64,000 bases of DNA from contig NZ_CP108514.1 of the NCBI RefSeq assembly GCF_035989305.1, positions 2,099,501 through 2,163,500 on the forward strand. Direction: 5' to 3'. Source of the DNA: Streptomyces sp. NBC_01233. Lineage in GTDB: Bacteria; Actinomycetota; Actinomycetes; Streptomycetales; Streptomycetaceae. The notes beneath the pieces were generated by a model. The model was not told where the DNA came from and did no database searches. It worked only from the letters and a program-made list of their open reading frames with translations. The stretch's first letter is position 1; each line of letters starts with the position of its first letter. The translations under genes were made by a program, and so were the position numbers. Shown in pieces: positions 8,089-15,646 of this stretch.

Positions 8089-8714
8089 GGGCGCGGCCGC
8101 GCGGCCACCATGCGGAGCACGAGGTCGGCGTAGAGCCCGCCGACCTCGTCGGGCGTGCGCTGTCCGGCCACGCTGAACCAGCGGGCCACGTCGATGCACA
8201 GCGAGAGCACCGCGAGGGTGGTGCCCGGCACGTCCGGGACGTCGAACTCCCCCGCAGCGACCCCGTCCGCGAGGATCCGGCGGACGGCGGCGTCGCTCTG
8301 CCGGCGCAGTGCCACGATTTCGGAGCGGTGCTCCGGAGCGAGAGCATCGAGCTCGTACTGGACCACGCGCGCGGTCGTGTGATGCGCCGCGTGCCACCGC
8401 ACGAAGGACCGTACGGCGGCATCGAGCCGCTCGGCGGCGCAGCCGGGGCCGTCGGCCGCCGTGGTCAGGATCTCCAGCGCCTTGTCGTGGCCGATCCGGC
8501 TGATCCGGTGGAGCAGCTCTTCCTTGGTCTTGTAGTGGATGTAGAGGGCGGCCGGGCTCATGCCGGCCCGGCCCGCGATGTCACGTGTGGTGGTGGCGTG
8601 GTACCCGCGCTCGGCGAAGGCCTCGACGGCGGCGACGAGCAGCCGCCGCGCGGCGTCGGGGGTGACCTCGGACCACGGCCGGTAGCCGTCGACCGTCTCC
8701 TCCGCGCTGTCCAT
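8079..8714 (-). CDS. TetR-family repressor (MaoC-linked)
   Basis: 211 residues with an N-terminal TetR helix-turn-helix: ARRLLVAAVEAFAERGYHAT, then TTRDIAGRAGMSPAALYIHY and KTKEELLHRIS. The C-terminal domain is of the acyl-CoA-responsive type found near fatty-acid genes. The 14-bp TGAGCAAGCGCTTA palindrome is found 50 bp upstream of its own start and upstream of the MaoC gene, so autoregulation plus MaoC control is likely. Ligand unknown; an acyl-CoA is a reasonable inference. Confidence 0.9.
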   Translation of the reverse strand: MDSAEETVDGYRPWSEVTPDAARRLLVAAVEAFAERGYHATTTRDIAGRAGMSPAALYIHYKTKEELLHRISRIGHDKALEILTTAADGPGCAAERLDAAVRSFVRWHAAHHTTARVVQYELDALAPEHRSEIVALRRQSDAAVRRILADGVAAGEFDVPDVPGTTLAVLSLCIDVARWFSVAGQRTPDEVGGLYADLVLRMVAARPRPQK

Positions 8715-8763
8715 CGCTCGCTCACCTCTTCACCCGTGTGGAAGTGAACACCTTACCGGAGGG

Positions 8764-8777
8764 TGAGCAAGCGCTTA
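8764..8777. promoter_or_regulatory. Operator candidate, copy 2 (AAGCGCTT type)
   Basis: This is the second identical copy of TGAGCAAGCGCTTA, 50 bp upstream of the TetR start at 8714. Two exact copies flanking a regulator and its probable target within 1.3 kb are unlikely by chance. Confidence 0.6.
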
Positions 8778-8792
8778 GTGCACCCGGGCCGA

Positions 8793-9080
8793 CTACTTCG
8801 GCGCGAAGGGGTCGTACTCGGCCATGATCTTCTCCATCCTGGCCTGATCCACCCTGCTGACGATCTGGGTGACCTCCTGGCGGTCGCGGATCACCTTGGC
8901 GAGGGTGAAGGCCGAGGTGGTGAGGTACAGGACCGCGATGCCCAGGAAACCGCGCACCCAGCCGTCCACCTCCATGTTGTAGATCCCCACAGCCACGGCG
9001 CCGATGGCGATGCCGAAGGAGGCGACGGCCTGGCCGTAGTACGCCCCCGTGTTCTGCTGCTTGACCGGTGTCTCGTTCAT
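8793..9080 (-). CDS. YiaA/YiaB-family small inner-membrane protein
   Basis: 95 residues from ATG 9080 (reads MNETPVKQQNTGAYY). Two membrane segments are visible: GQAVASFGIAIGAVAVGIY and GWVRGFLGIAVLYLTTSAF, followed by a charged tail with FTLAKVIRDRQE. This is the two-helix YiaAB domain, of unknown biochemical function. An in-frame upstream GTG-type start (to 9131) would add 17 polar residues and is less likely. Confidence 0.8.
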   Translation of the reverse strand: MNETPVKQQNTGAYYGQAVASFGIAIGAVAVGIYNMEVDGWVRGFLGIAVLYLTTSAFTLAKVIRDRQEVTQIVSRVDQARMEKIMAEYDPFAPK

Positions 9081-9166
9081 GGGTCGAGCATCGGGCGGGA
9101 CGGGATCGAGCACATCCGCACGGGTACTCATGCGGATACTCAGCCGGTCCGGCGGTCCGTCGGGGC

Positions 9167-10318
9167 TCAGAAGGCGGAAACCCCGGTGCGGGCGCGGCCG
9201 ATGAGCAGCTTCTGGATCTGGCTGGTGCCCTCGTACAGGGTCATCACGCGGGCGTCGCGCAGCAGTTTGCCGGCCGGGTACTCGTCGATGTAGCCGTATC
9301 CGCCGTGCACCTGGAGGGCGTTGCTCGCGGCGCGCACGGCGGCCTCGGAGGCGAAGAGCTTGGCGGTGGAGGACTCGGCGGCGAAGGGCTGCCCGCGGTC
9401 GATGAGGTCCGCGACCCGCCAGGTCAGCAGCCGGGCCGCGTCCACGTCAACCGAGATGTCGGCGATCAGCTCCTGCACCAGCTGGTGGTGGGCGATCGGC
9501 TTGCCGAACTGCTCGCGCTGGGCGGCGTACGAGACGGCCGCGTCCAGCGCCGCCTGCGCGATGCCGACACAGCCGGCGGCGACCGACATCCGGCCCTTGG
9601 CGAGGGCGGACATGGCGACCGAGAAGCCCTTGCCCTCGGGGCCGAGCATCGCGGAGGCGGGCACGCGGACGCCGTCGAGGGAGAGTTCGGCGGTGGCCTG
9701 GCCGCGCAGGCCGAGTTTGCCGTGGATCTCGCGGCGGGTCAGGCCCGGAGTGTCGGTGGGGACGAGAAAGGCGGAGACGCCGCGGTGGCCGGGCTCGTCG
9801 CCGGTGCGTGCGAAGAGCAGCACCACATCGGCCCAGGTGCCGTTGGTGATGAACATCTTGCTGCCGTCGAGGACGTACGCGTCCCCGGCGCGCACGGCGC
9901 GGGTGGTGAGGCTGCCGGCGTCGGAGCCGGTGCCGGGCTCGGTCAGTCCGAAGCAGCCGAGCGCGTCACCGGAGCACAGGCGGGGCAGCCAGGCCCGCTT
10001 CTGCTCCTCGGTCCCCCAGGCGGCGATCGTCTTGGCGACCAGGCCGAGGGAGACGGAGACGATCCCGCGCACGGCGGAGTCGCCGCGTCCGAGCTCCTCG
10101 GTGACCAGGACGTAGGCGAGGTGGTCTCCGCCGGATCCGCCGTACTCCTCGGGGACGGTCAGGCCGAGGAAGCCGAGCGCGCCCAGCTTCTTCACGATGG
10201 CCCGGTCCACGCTCTCGGCCCGGTCCCACGCGGCGGCGTACGGGACGACCTCGCGCTCGGTGAACTCGCGGGCGAGCCGGCGTACGGCGCTCTGCTCCTC
10301 GCTCAGTTCCAGATCCAC
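9167..10318 (-). CDS. Acyl-CoA dehydrogenase
   Basis: 383 residues, standard length. It has the FAD/substrate motifs of the family: CFGLTEPGTGSDAGS near residue 125, FITNGTWADV, and the C-terminal catalytic-base region LHGGYGYIDEYPAGKLLRD (here preceded by QV), then YEGTSQIQKLLIGR. It oxidises acyl-CoA to 2-enoyl-CoA, passing electrons to ETF. GTG 10318 is chosen because GGAGGTGCCCG lies directly upstream. It is divergent from a TetR gene with a shared palindromic site between them. The next gene family members for the pathway (hydratase, ADH, ALDH) lie within a few kb. Confidence 0.93.
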   Translation of the reverse strand: MDLELSEEQSAVRRLAREFTEREVVPYAAAWDRAESVDRAIVKKLGALGFLGLTVPEEYGGSGGDHLAYVLVTEELGRGDSAVRGIVSVSLGLVAKTIAAWGTEEQKRAWLPRLCSGDALGCFGLTEPGTGSDAGSLTTRAVRAGDAYVLDGSKMFITNGTWADVVLLFARTGDEPGHRGVSAFLVPTDTPGLTRREIHGKLGLRGQATAELSLDGVRVPASAMLGPEGKGFSVAMSALAKGRMSVAAGCVGIAQAALDAAVSYAAQREQFGKPIAHHQLVQELIADISVDVDAARLLTWRVADLIDRGQPFAAESSTAKLFASEAAVRAASNALQVHGGYGYIDEYPAGKLLRDARVMTLYEGTSQIQKLLIGRARTGVSAF

Positions 10319-10351
10319 CGGGCACCTCCGGGCGTCTCGTCCGGAGCATTT

Positions 10352-10368
10352 AACTAGCACCGGTAGTT
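10352..10368. promoter_or_regulatory. Shared TetR operator, copy 1 (AACTAGC-N3-GGTAGTT)
   Basis: AACTAGCACCGGTAGTT lies in the 79-bp gap between the divergent acyl-CoA dehydrogenase and TetR genes. It is an inverted repeat (AACTA/TAGTT arms). A 15-of-17 match, AACTAGCGTCGGTAGTT, occurs at 14012-14028 ahead of the ALDH-ADH unit. Confidence 0.6.
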
Positions 10369-10397
10369 TATGGTGGCCAGGCCCTACTATGTGGCGC

Positions 10398-11039
10398 ATG
10401 GCCAGACCGCGCAAGCCCCTCCTCAGCCGGGACCGCATCGTCGAGGCGGCCGGCGCGCTGGTGGACGCGGAGGGGCTGGAGGCGGTGTCGACGCGGCGGC
10501 TCGCGGCCGCGCTCGGCGTCAGCGGGCCCTCGCTCTACAACCACTTCCGCACCAAGGACGAGATCCTGGACGCAGTGGCGGACTCAGTGAGCGCGCGCGT
10601 CGACTTGTCGATGTTCGATGGCGGCCGGGACTGGCGGGCCGCCCTGCACGCGTGGGCGCACTCGTACCGTGACGCACTCGCGGACCACCCGAACATCGTG
10701 CCGGTGCTGGCCTGCGGGCCGGGGCGCCGCCCGGCCGGACTGCGGCTGGCGGACGCGGTGTTCGGCGCGATGACGGCGGCCGGCTGGCCACCGGCGCAGG
10801 CGACCCGGATCGGCGCGCTGATGCGGTACTTCGTCCTGGGCTCGGCGGTGGCCTCCTTCGCCCGGGGTTTCGTGGACGACCGCGCGGCATACGACCCGGC
10901 GGACTATCCCCACCTGGGCCAGGCCCACCTGCTGGCGGAGCGCGGGCGCGCGGTGGACGAGGGCGCCTTCGAGACCGGCTTGACGGCGCTGCTGGACGGG
11001 CTGGCCCTCCAGTACGAGGCGTTGAAGGAGACTGCGTGA
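10398..11039 (+). CDS. TetR-family regulator (acyl-CoA dehydrogenase / ALDH regulon)
   Basis: 213 residues from ATG 10398. The helix-turn-helix reads STRRLAAALGVSGPSLYNHF and continues RTKDEILDAVAD; the C-terminal half is the TetR_C type with WRAALHAWAHSYRDAL. It is divergent from acyl-CoA dehydrogenase with the operator between. The same operator near 14020 extends its likely regulon to ALDH and ADH. The following ankyrin gene starts within its stop codon (GTGA). Confidence 0.92.
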   Translation: MARPRKPLLSRDRIVEAAGALVDAEGLEAVSTRRLAAALGVSGPSLYNHFRTKDEILDAVADSVSARVDLSMFDGGRDWRAALHAWAHSYRDALADHPNIVPVLACGPGRRPAGLRLADAVFGAMTAAGWPPAQATRIGALMRYFVLGSAVASFARGFVDDRAAYDPADYPHLGQAHLLAERGRAVDEGAFETGLTALLDGLALQYEALKETA

Positions 11040-11398
11040 CGCACGGGGACACCCCCTTGATCACCGCGGCGCGGGCCGACGACGCGGCGCGCGTGCGCGC
11101 CCTGCTGGCGGAGCCCGACCTGGAGGCCCTCGGCGCGGACGGCCTGACGGCGTTGGAGATCGCCGCGAACCGTGGCGCGCACCCGGTGGTCGACGCCCTG
11201 CGCGGCCACGGGGCGGGGCTCGACCGCCAGGGCCCCGACGGGCTGACCCCGCTGCTGCGCGCGGTCGCCGCCGGGGCCTACGCGGTCGCCTCACTGCTCC
11301 AGTCCTCCTCGGTGCCGACCTGGCTGAGATCGGCCGCGCCGGTTGGGCACGGGGCAGCGGTGCGGCCGGCCGCCGGGCCGGGGCAGCGGTGCGGCTAG
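11036..11398 (+). CDS. Short ankyrin-repeat protein, probably C-terminally truncated
   Basis: 120 residues. About two and a half ankyrin repeats are visible: DTPLITAARADDAARVRALL, then GLTALEIAANRGAHPVVDAL and GLTPLLRAVAAGAYAVASLL. After residue 88 the sequence turns into a Gly/Ala/Pro tail that does not look like ankyrin and contains a short DNA repeat (GGGGCAGCGGTGCGGC twice, at about 11351 and 11380). This suggests a frameshift or erosion of the 3' end. GTG start overlaps the TetR stop; the last 4 bp overlap the convergent ADH gene. Likely a protein-interaction accessory to the regulator, function unknown. Confidence 0.6.
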   Translation: MTHGDTPLITAARADDAARVRALLAEPDLEALGADGLTALEIAANRGAHPVVDALRGHGAGLDRQGPDGLTPLLRAVAAGAYAVASLLQSSSVPTWLRSAAPVGHGAAVRPAAGPGQRCG

Positions 11399-12474
11399 AA
11401 GACGACCAGGGAGCGGCCGCCCTTGCCCGCCAGCATGGCGTCGAACGCCGCCGGGATGCCGTCGAGGGTGATGCGGTCGGTGACCAGGGCGCCGAGGTCG
11501 AGGCGGCCCGCGCGGACGTGTTCGGCGATCACCGGGAGGTCGCGGGCGGGGTCGCTGTTGCCGTAGACGCAGCCGGTGAGGGTGCGGGCGAAGTGGAAGA
11601 TCTCCAGGGCGTGGAAGGTGACCTGCTGCTCCTTGCCGCCGATGCCGATGACCGTGGTGCGGCCGCCCCGGCGGGTGGACTCCCAGGCTCCGCGGATGGT
11701 CTGCGCCCGGCCGACGCATTCGACGGCGACGTCCGCGCCCTGGCCTGCGGTGAGCGCGCGGATCTGCTGGGCGGTGGTGTCGGAGGCGAGCACGAACTCG
11801 GTGGCCCCGGCCGCGCGGGCCAGCTCCTCCTTGGCCGGGGACACGTCGACGGCGATGACCGGGCCCGCCTGCGCAATCCGGGCGGCCTGCAGCGCGGCCA
11901 GCCCGACCCCGCCGACACCGAAGACGGCCACCGACTCGCCCGGGCGGACCTGGGCGCTGTGGTGGACGGCCCCGTAGCCGGTGAGGACGGCGCAGCCGAG
12001 CAGGGCGGCCTCGGCCAGCGGGATCCCGGCGGGCGCGGGCAGCACGCAGTTGGCCGCGACGACGGTCTCCTCGGCGAAGGCGGCCACGTTCAGCCCGGGG
12101 TGCAGCTCGGTGCCCTGCGCGTCGTGCGCGTAGACCGCCCCGACTCCGGTGAGCGCTTTGGCGCAGAGCCAGACCTCGCCGATCGTGCAGTGGTGGCACT
12201 CCCCGCAGGACGGGGCCCAGTTGAGCACCACGCCGTCGCCGGGCGCGACGTGCGTGACGCCCTCCCCGACGGCGAGGACCATGCCCGCGCCCTCGTGGCC
12301 GAGGACGGCGGGCACGGGGACCCGCATGGTGCCGTTGGTGAGGGAGAGGTCGGAGTGGCAGACCCCGGCTGCGGCGAGCCGCACCCGGACCTGCCCGGGG
12401 CCGGGATCGGGCAGCACGATCTCCCGTATCTCCAGCGGAGCTCCGACGGCGGGCAGGATGGCGGCGCGGACCAT
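11395..12474 (-). CDS. Zn-dependent alcohol dehydrogenase (MDR family)
   Basis: 359 residues. Catalytic zinc site AGVCHSDLS, GHEGAGMVLAVGEGV and the structural zinc loop CGECHHCTIGEVWLC are present, then the NAD Rossmann motif VAVFGVGGVGLAALQAA. It should oxidise a primary alcohol or reduce an aldehyde. It lies 68 bp downstream of the ALDH gene on the same strand, so alcohol-to-acid oxidation by the pair is a natural reading. ATG 12474 is preceded by GGAAAGACGAG. Confidence 0.92.
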   Translation of the reverse strand: MVRAAILPAVGAPLEIREIVLPDPGPGQVRVRLAAAGVCHSDLSLTNGTMRVPVPAVLGHEGAGMVLAVGEGVTHVAPGDGVVLNWAPSCGECHHCTIGEVWLCAKALTGVGAVYAHDAQGTELHPGLNVAAFAEETVVAANCVLPAPAGIPLAEAALLGCAVLTGYGAVHHSAQVRPGESVAVFGVGGVGLAALQAARIAQAGPVIAVDVSPAKEELARAAGATEFVLASDTTAQQIRALTAGQGADVAVECVGRAQTIRGAWESTRRGGRTTVIGIGGKEQQVTFHALEIFHFARTLTGCVYGNSDPARDLPVIAEHVRAGRLDLGALVTDRITLDGIPAAFDAMLAGKGGRSLVVF

Positions 12475-12542
12475 GGTCGTCGTCTCGTCTTTCCGGTGCT
12501 GGGGAGGGCGGAGGGGGCCGGGAACGCGGAGGTGTCGCGGGA

Positions 12543-13955
12543 TCAGAACTGCAGGGACTTGGTCTGGAGGTACTCCGCCAGGCCGTGGGGGCCCAGCTCG
12601 CGGCCGACACCCGACTGCTTGTAGCCGCCGAAGGGCGCGAGGATGTTGTAGCGGCCGCCGTTGATGTCCACCTGCCCGGTGTCCATACGGCGGGCGAAGG
12701 CCGCGGCCGTCTCCTCGTCCGCGGCCCAGACGGCGCCGCCGAGGCCGTAGACGGTGCCGTTGGCGATGCGCAGAGCCTCCTCCTCGTCCTCGTAGGCGAG
12801 GATCGACAGCACGGGGCCGAAGATCTCCTCCTGGGCGATGGTCATGTCGGGCGTGACATCGGCGAACACGGTGGGGGCCACGAAGTAGCCCTGCGCGTGC
12901 GGCGCGTCGAGCCCGCCCGCGACGAGGCGCGCGCCTTCCTCCACGCCCTTGGCGATGAAGCCGCGGACGCGTTCGTGCTGCTTCGCGTTGATGACCGGGC
13001 CGATGCGGGTGCCCGCCTCGCGGGGGTCGCCGGTGGGGTATTCGGCGACGGCGGCGGCCGCGAGCGAGACGGCCTCCTCGTACTGGTCGCGGTGGACGAG
13101 CATCCGGGTGAGCGCGTTGCAGCTCTGGCCGGTGTTGTTCATGACGTGGCCGACGCCTGCCGCGACGGCCGTGGCCAGGTCGGCCCCGGGCAGGATGACA
13201 TTGGCCGATTTGCCGCCGAGTTCGAGGGCGACGCGCTTGACGGCGGCGCCGGCCGTGGCGCCGATCTTCCTGCCGACGGCGGTCGAGCCGGTGAAGGAGA
13301 CGAAGTCGACTCCCTCGTGCGCGGCCAGCGCCTGCCCGGCGACCGGACCGGTGCCGGTCACCAGGTTGAAGACTCCGGCCGGGATCCCCGCGTCGTGCAC
13401 GGCCTCGGCGAAGAGCTGTGCGGTCAGCGGGGTGTCCTCGGCCGGCTTGAGGACGAGGGTGCAGCCGGCGGCGAGAGCGGGTGCCACCTTTGCAACGACT
13501 TGGTACAGCGGATAGTTCCAGGGCGTGATGGCTCCGACCACACCGACCGGCTCCAGCAGGACGGTGGAGTTCCCGATGCGCTCCTCGAAGGCGTACGAGG
13601 CGGCCATCTCGGCGGAGGAGGAGGTGACGGCGATCGACCCTCCGACGTGGACCGCCTTCGCGAAGAGGAGCGGGGCTCCGAGTTCGGCGGTGACGGTCTC
13701 CGTCAACTCGCCCTTGCGGGCCTGCAGTGCGTCGCGGAGCGCGCCGATCAGGGCGGCCCGCTCGGCCGGAGGCGTGGCCGCCCAGCCGGGCAGGGCCGCA
13801 CGGGCTGCGCGCACGGCCGCGTCCACGTCCTCTTCGGTGCCGGCCGGGACCTCGGCGATGACCTGGCCGTCGGCCGGATTGACGACCTCGATCCGGTCGG
13901 CTCCGACGGCGGGCCGCCACGCGCCGTCGATGTACATCCCGTCCTGGGCCTTCAT
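12543..13955 (-). CDS. NAD(P)-dependent aldehyde dehydrogenase
   Basis: 470 residues. Active-site glutamate in LELGGKSAN near residue 244 and catalytic cysteine in NNTGQSCNA near 278; TPWNYPLYQ and FTGSTAVGRKIG are the cofactor-binding segments. GGGAGGAATGCC precedes the ATG. It is the first gene of the ALDH-ADH unit, 57 bp downstream of the AACTAGC palindrome that it shares with the acyl-CoA dehydrogenase promoter. Aldehyde substrate unknown. Confidence 0.93.
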   Translation of the reverse strand: MKAQDGMYIDGAWRPAVGADRIEVVNPADGQVIAEVPAGTEEDVDAAVRAARAALPGWAATPPAERAALIGALRDALQARKGELTETVTAELGAPLLFAKAVHVGGSIAVTSSSAEMAASYAFEERIGNSTVLLEPVGVVGAITPWNYPLYQVVAKVAPALAAGCTLVLKPAEDTPLTAQLFAEAVHDAGIPAGVFNLVTGTGPVAGQALAAHEGVDFVSFTGSTAVGRKIGATAGAAVKRVALELGGKSANVILPGADLATAVAAGVGHVMNNTGQSCNALTRMLVHRDQYEEAVSLAAAAVAEYPTGDPREAGTRIGPVINAKQHERVRGFIAKGVEEGARLVAGGLDAPHAQGYFVAPTVFADVTPDMTIAQEEIFGPVLSILAYEDEEEALRIANGTVYGLGGAVWAADEETAAAFARRMDTGQVDINGGRYNILAPFGGYKQSGVGRELGPHGLAEYLQTKSLQF

Positions 13956-14011
13956 GGCATTCCTCCCGAGTACGCATCTGCGCGTGGATCCGACCTCTCC
14001 GACACCCTACA

Positions 14012-14028
14012 AACTAGCGTCGGTAGTT
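14012..14028. promoter_or_regulatory. Shared TetR operator, copy 2
   Basis: AACTAGCGTCGGTAGTT is nearly identical to the site at 10352-10368. It lies upstream of the ALDH gene in the 97-bp gap after the CitMHS stop. This links ALDH-ADH to the TetR encoded at 10398. Confidence 0.6.
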
Positions 14029-14052
14029 TTTCTCGGCCAGGGGTGGGCAGGG

Positions 14053-15573
14053 TCAGATGATGCCGAAAAGCATCCCTGCCGCGAGGACGACGAGAGAGGT
14101 GAGAGCCGCCCATTTCACGGTGAAACGGGTGTGGTCGCCGAACTCGACCTTGGCCATGCCGACGAGGACGTAGACGGCCGGAACCAGCGGGCTGGACATG
14201 TGCAGCGCCTGACCGACGAGGGAGGCTCGGGCGATCTCCAGCGGGGAGACCCCGTGGGCGGCGCCGGCCTCGGCGAGGACGGGCAGGACGCCGAAGTAGA
14301 AGCCGTCGTTGGACATGAAGTAGGTGAGCGGCAGGCTGAGCAGCCCGGTGACCAGCGCCATGTGCGGGCCCATGCCCTCGGGGATGGCGCCGACGAGCCA
14401 GTCGGCCATGTGCTTGACCATGCCGGTGCCGGTGAGGACTCCGGTGAAGACGGCGGCGGCGAAGACCATGCCGGCGACGTTCAGGACGTTGTCGGCGTGG
14501 GCGGCGATCCGGGCCTTCTGGTCGGGCATGTGCGGGAAGTTGACGGTGAGGGCGAGGGCGGCGCCGAGCAGGAACAGCACCGGGATGGGCAGCACCTCCA
14601 TGATCATCGCGGTGAGCAGTGCGATGGTGAGGCCGGCGTTGAACCAGTAGAGGCGGGGGCGCAGGGTGGGGCGCTGCGGGTCGAGGCCCTGGAAGCCGTC
14701 TCCCTCGCCGGGCGGGGTGGCGGACGCGTGGCCGCCGTCGGACCCGGGGGCCTCGGGAGCCTCCGCGGACCCCGAGCCGGAGCCGGACTCCGAACCGGCA
14801 TCGGAACCGGACTCCGGGCCGGAGCCGGGGGCGCCACCGGTACGGAGACCGGCTCCGGCCGCGACGAGGGAGGCGGACTCCGGCTTCGGCTCCAGCTCCA
14901 GCTCCGAGTCCAGCTGCGACTTCGGCTCCGACTCCGGCACCTCGCCGGGAAGGACGAGGAGGCCGACCCGGCGGCGCTCCTTGACGCCGAGGACGTACGC
15001 CAGGACGAACACGAAGAGCAGGCCCACCGCGAGGGCCGGGATCATCGGGACGAAGATGTCGGCGGCGTCGAGCTTGAGGGCGGTGGCGGCGCGCGCCGTG
15101 GGGCCGCCCCAGGGCAGGGTGTTCATGACGCCGTTGGCCGTGGCCGCGACACCCGTCATGACCACCAGGCTCAGGCCGAGGCGCTTGTAGAGCGGATACA
15201 TGGCCGAAACGGTGATCATGAAGGTGGTCGATCCGTCGCCGTCGAGCGAGACGATCGCGGCGAGGACGGCGGTTCCGACCACCACCCGCATCGGGTCCGC
15301 CTTGCAGAAGCGCAGGATGCCGCGAACGATCGGATCGAAGAGGCCGACGTCGATCATCACGCCGAAGTAGACGATGGCGAACATCAGCATGGCGGCGGTC
15401 GGTGCGAGCTTGCCGACGCCATCGATGACGTAGTCGCCGAGGTGCGCGCCCTTGCCTGCGAACACGCAGAAGAGTGCGGGGATGAGGACGAGCGCCGCGA
15501 TGGGCGACATTTTCTTCATCATGATCAGGACCAGGAAGGTCGCGATCATGGCAAAGCCGAGGAAGGTCAGCAT
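14053..15573 (-). CDS. CitMHS-family citrate/divalent metal transporter
   Basis: 506 residues, about 11-12 membrane segments. The family motif region VSLDGDGSTTFMITVSAMY and the second half with MSNDGFYFGVLPVLAE are clear, matching Bacillus CitM/CitH, which import citrate as metal complexes by proton symport. Between the two membrane halves (about residues 215-300) is a very acidic Ser/Glu/Pro/Gly-rich loop (ESEPKSQLDSELELEPKPES and GSGPESGSDAGSESGSGSGS), roughly 60 residues longer than in ordinary members; its DNA is a degenerate CCGGAx repeat at about 14765-14835. ATG 15573 has no close ribosome site; AGGAGG lies 20 nt upstream. Confidence 0.9.
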   Translation of the reverse strand: MLTFLGFAMIATFLVLIMMKKMSPIAALVLIPALFCVFAGKGAHLGDYVIDGVGKLAPTAAMLMFAIVYFGVMIDVGLFDPIVRGILRFCKADPMRVVVGTAVLAAIVSLDGDGSTTFMITVSAMYPLYKRLGLSLVVMTGVAATANGVMNTLPWGGPTARAATALKLDAADIFVPMIPALAVGLLFVFVLAYVLGVKERRRVGLLVLPGEVPESEPKSQLDSELELEPKPESASLVAAGAGLRTGGAPGSGPESGSDAGSESGSGSGSAEAPEAPGSDGGHASATPPGEGDGFQGLDPQRPTLRPRLYWFNAGLTIALLTAMIMEVLPIPVLFLLGAALALTVNFPHMPDQKARIAAHADNVLNVAGMVFAAAVFTGVLTGTGMVKHMADWLVGAIPEGMGPHMALVTGLLSLPLTYFMSNDGFYFGVLPVLAEAGAAHGVSPLEIARASLVGQALHMSSPLVPAVYVLVGMAKVEFGDHTRFTVKWAALTSLVVLAAGMLFGII

Positions 15574-15646
15574 GGGGGGAAGGTAGGTGCCGCCTCCTGG
15601 GGCCAACAAGACGTCTACGCGTGAGCAATACGAGCAAAACCCCAGC

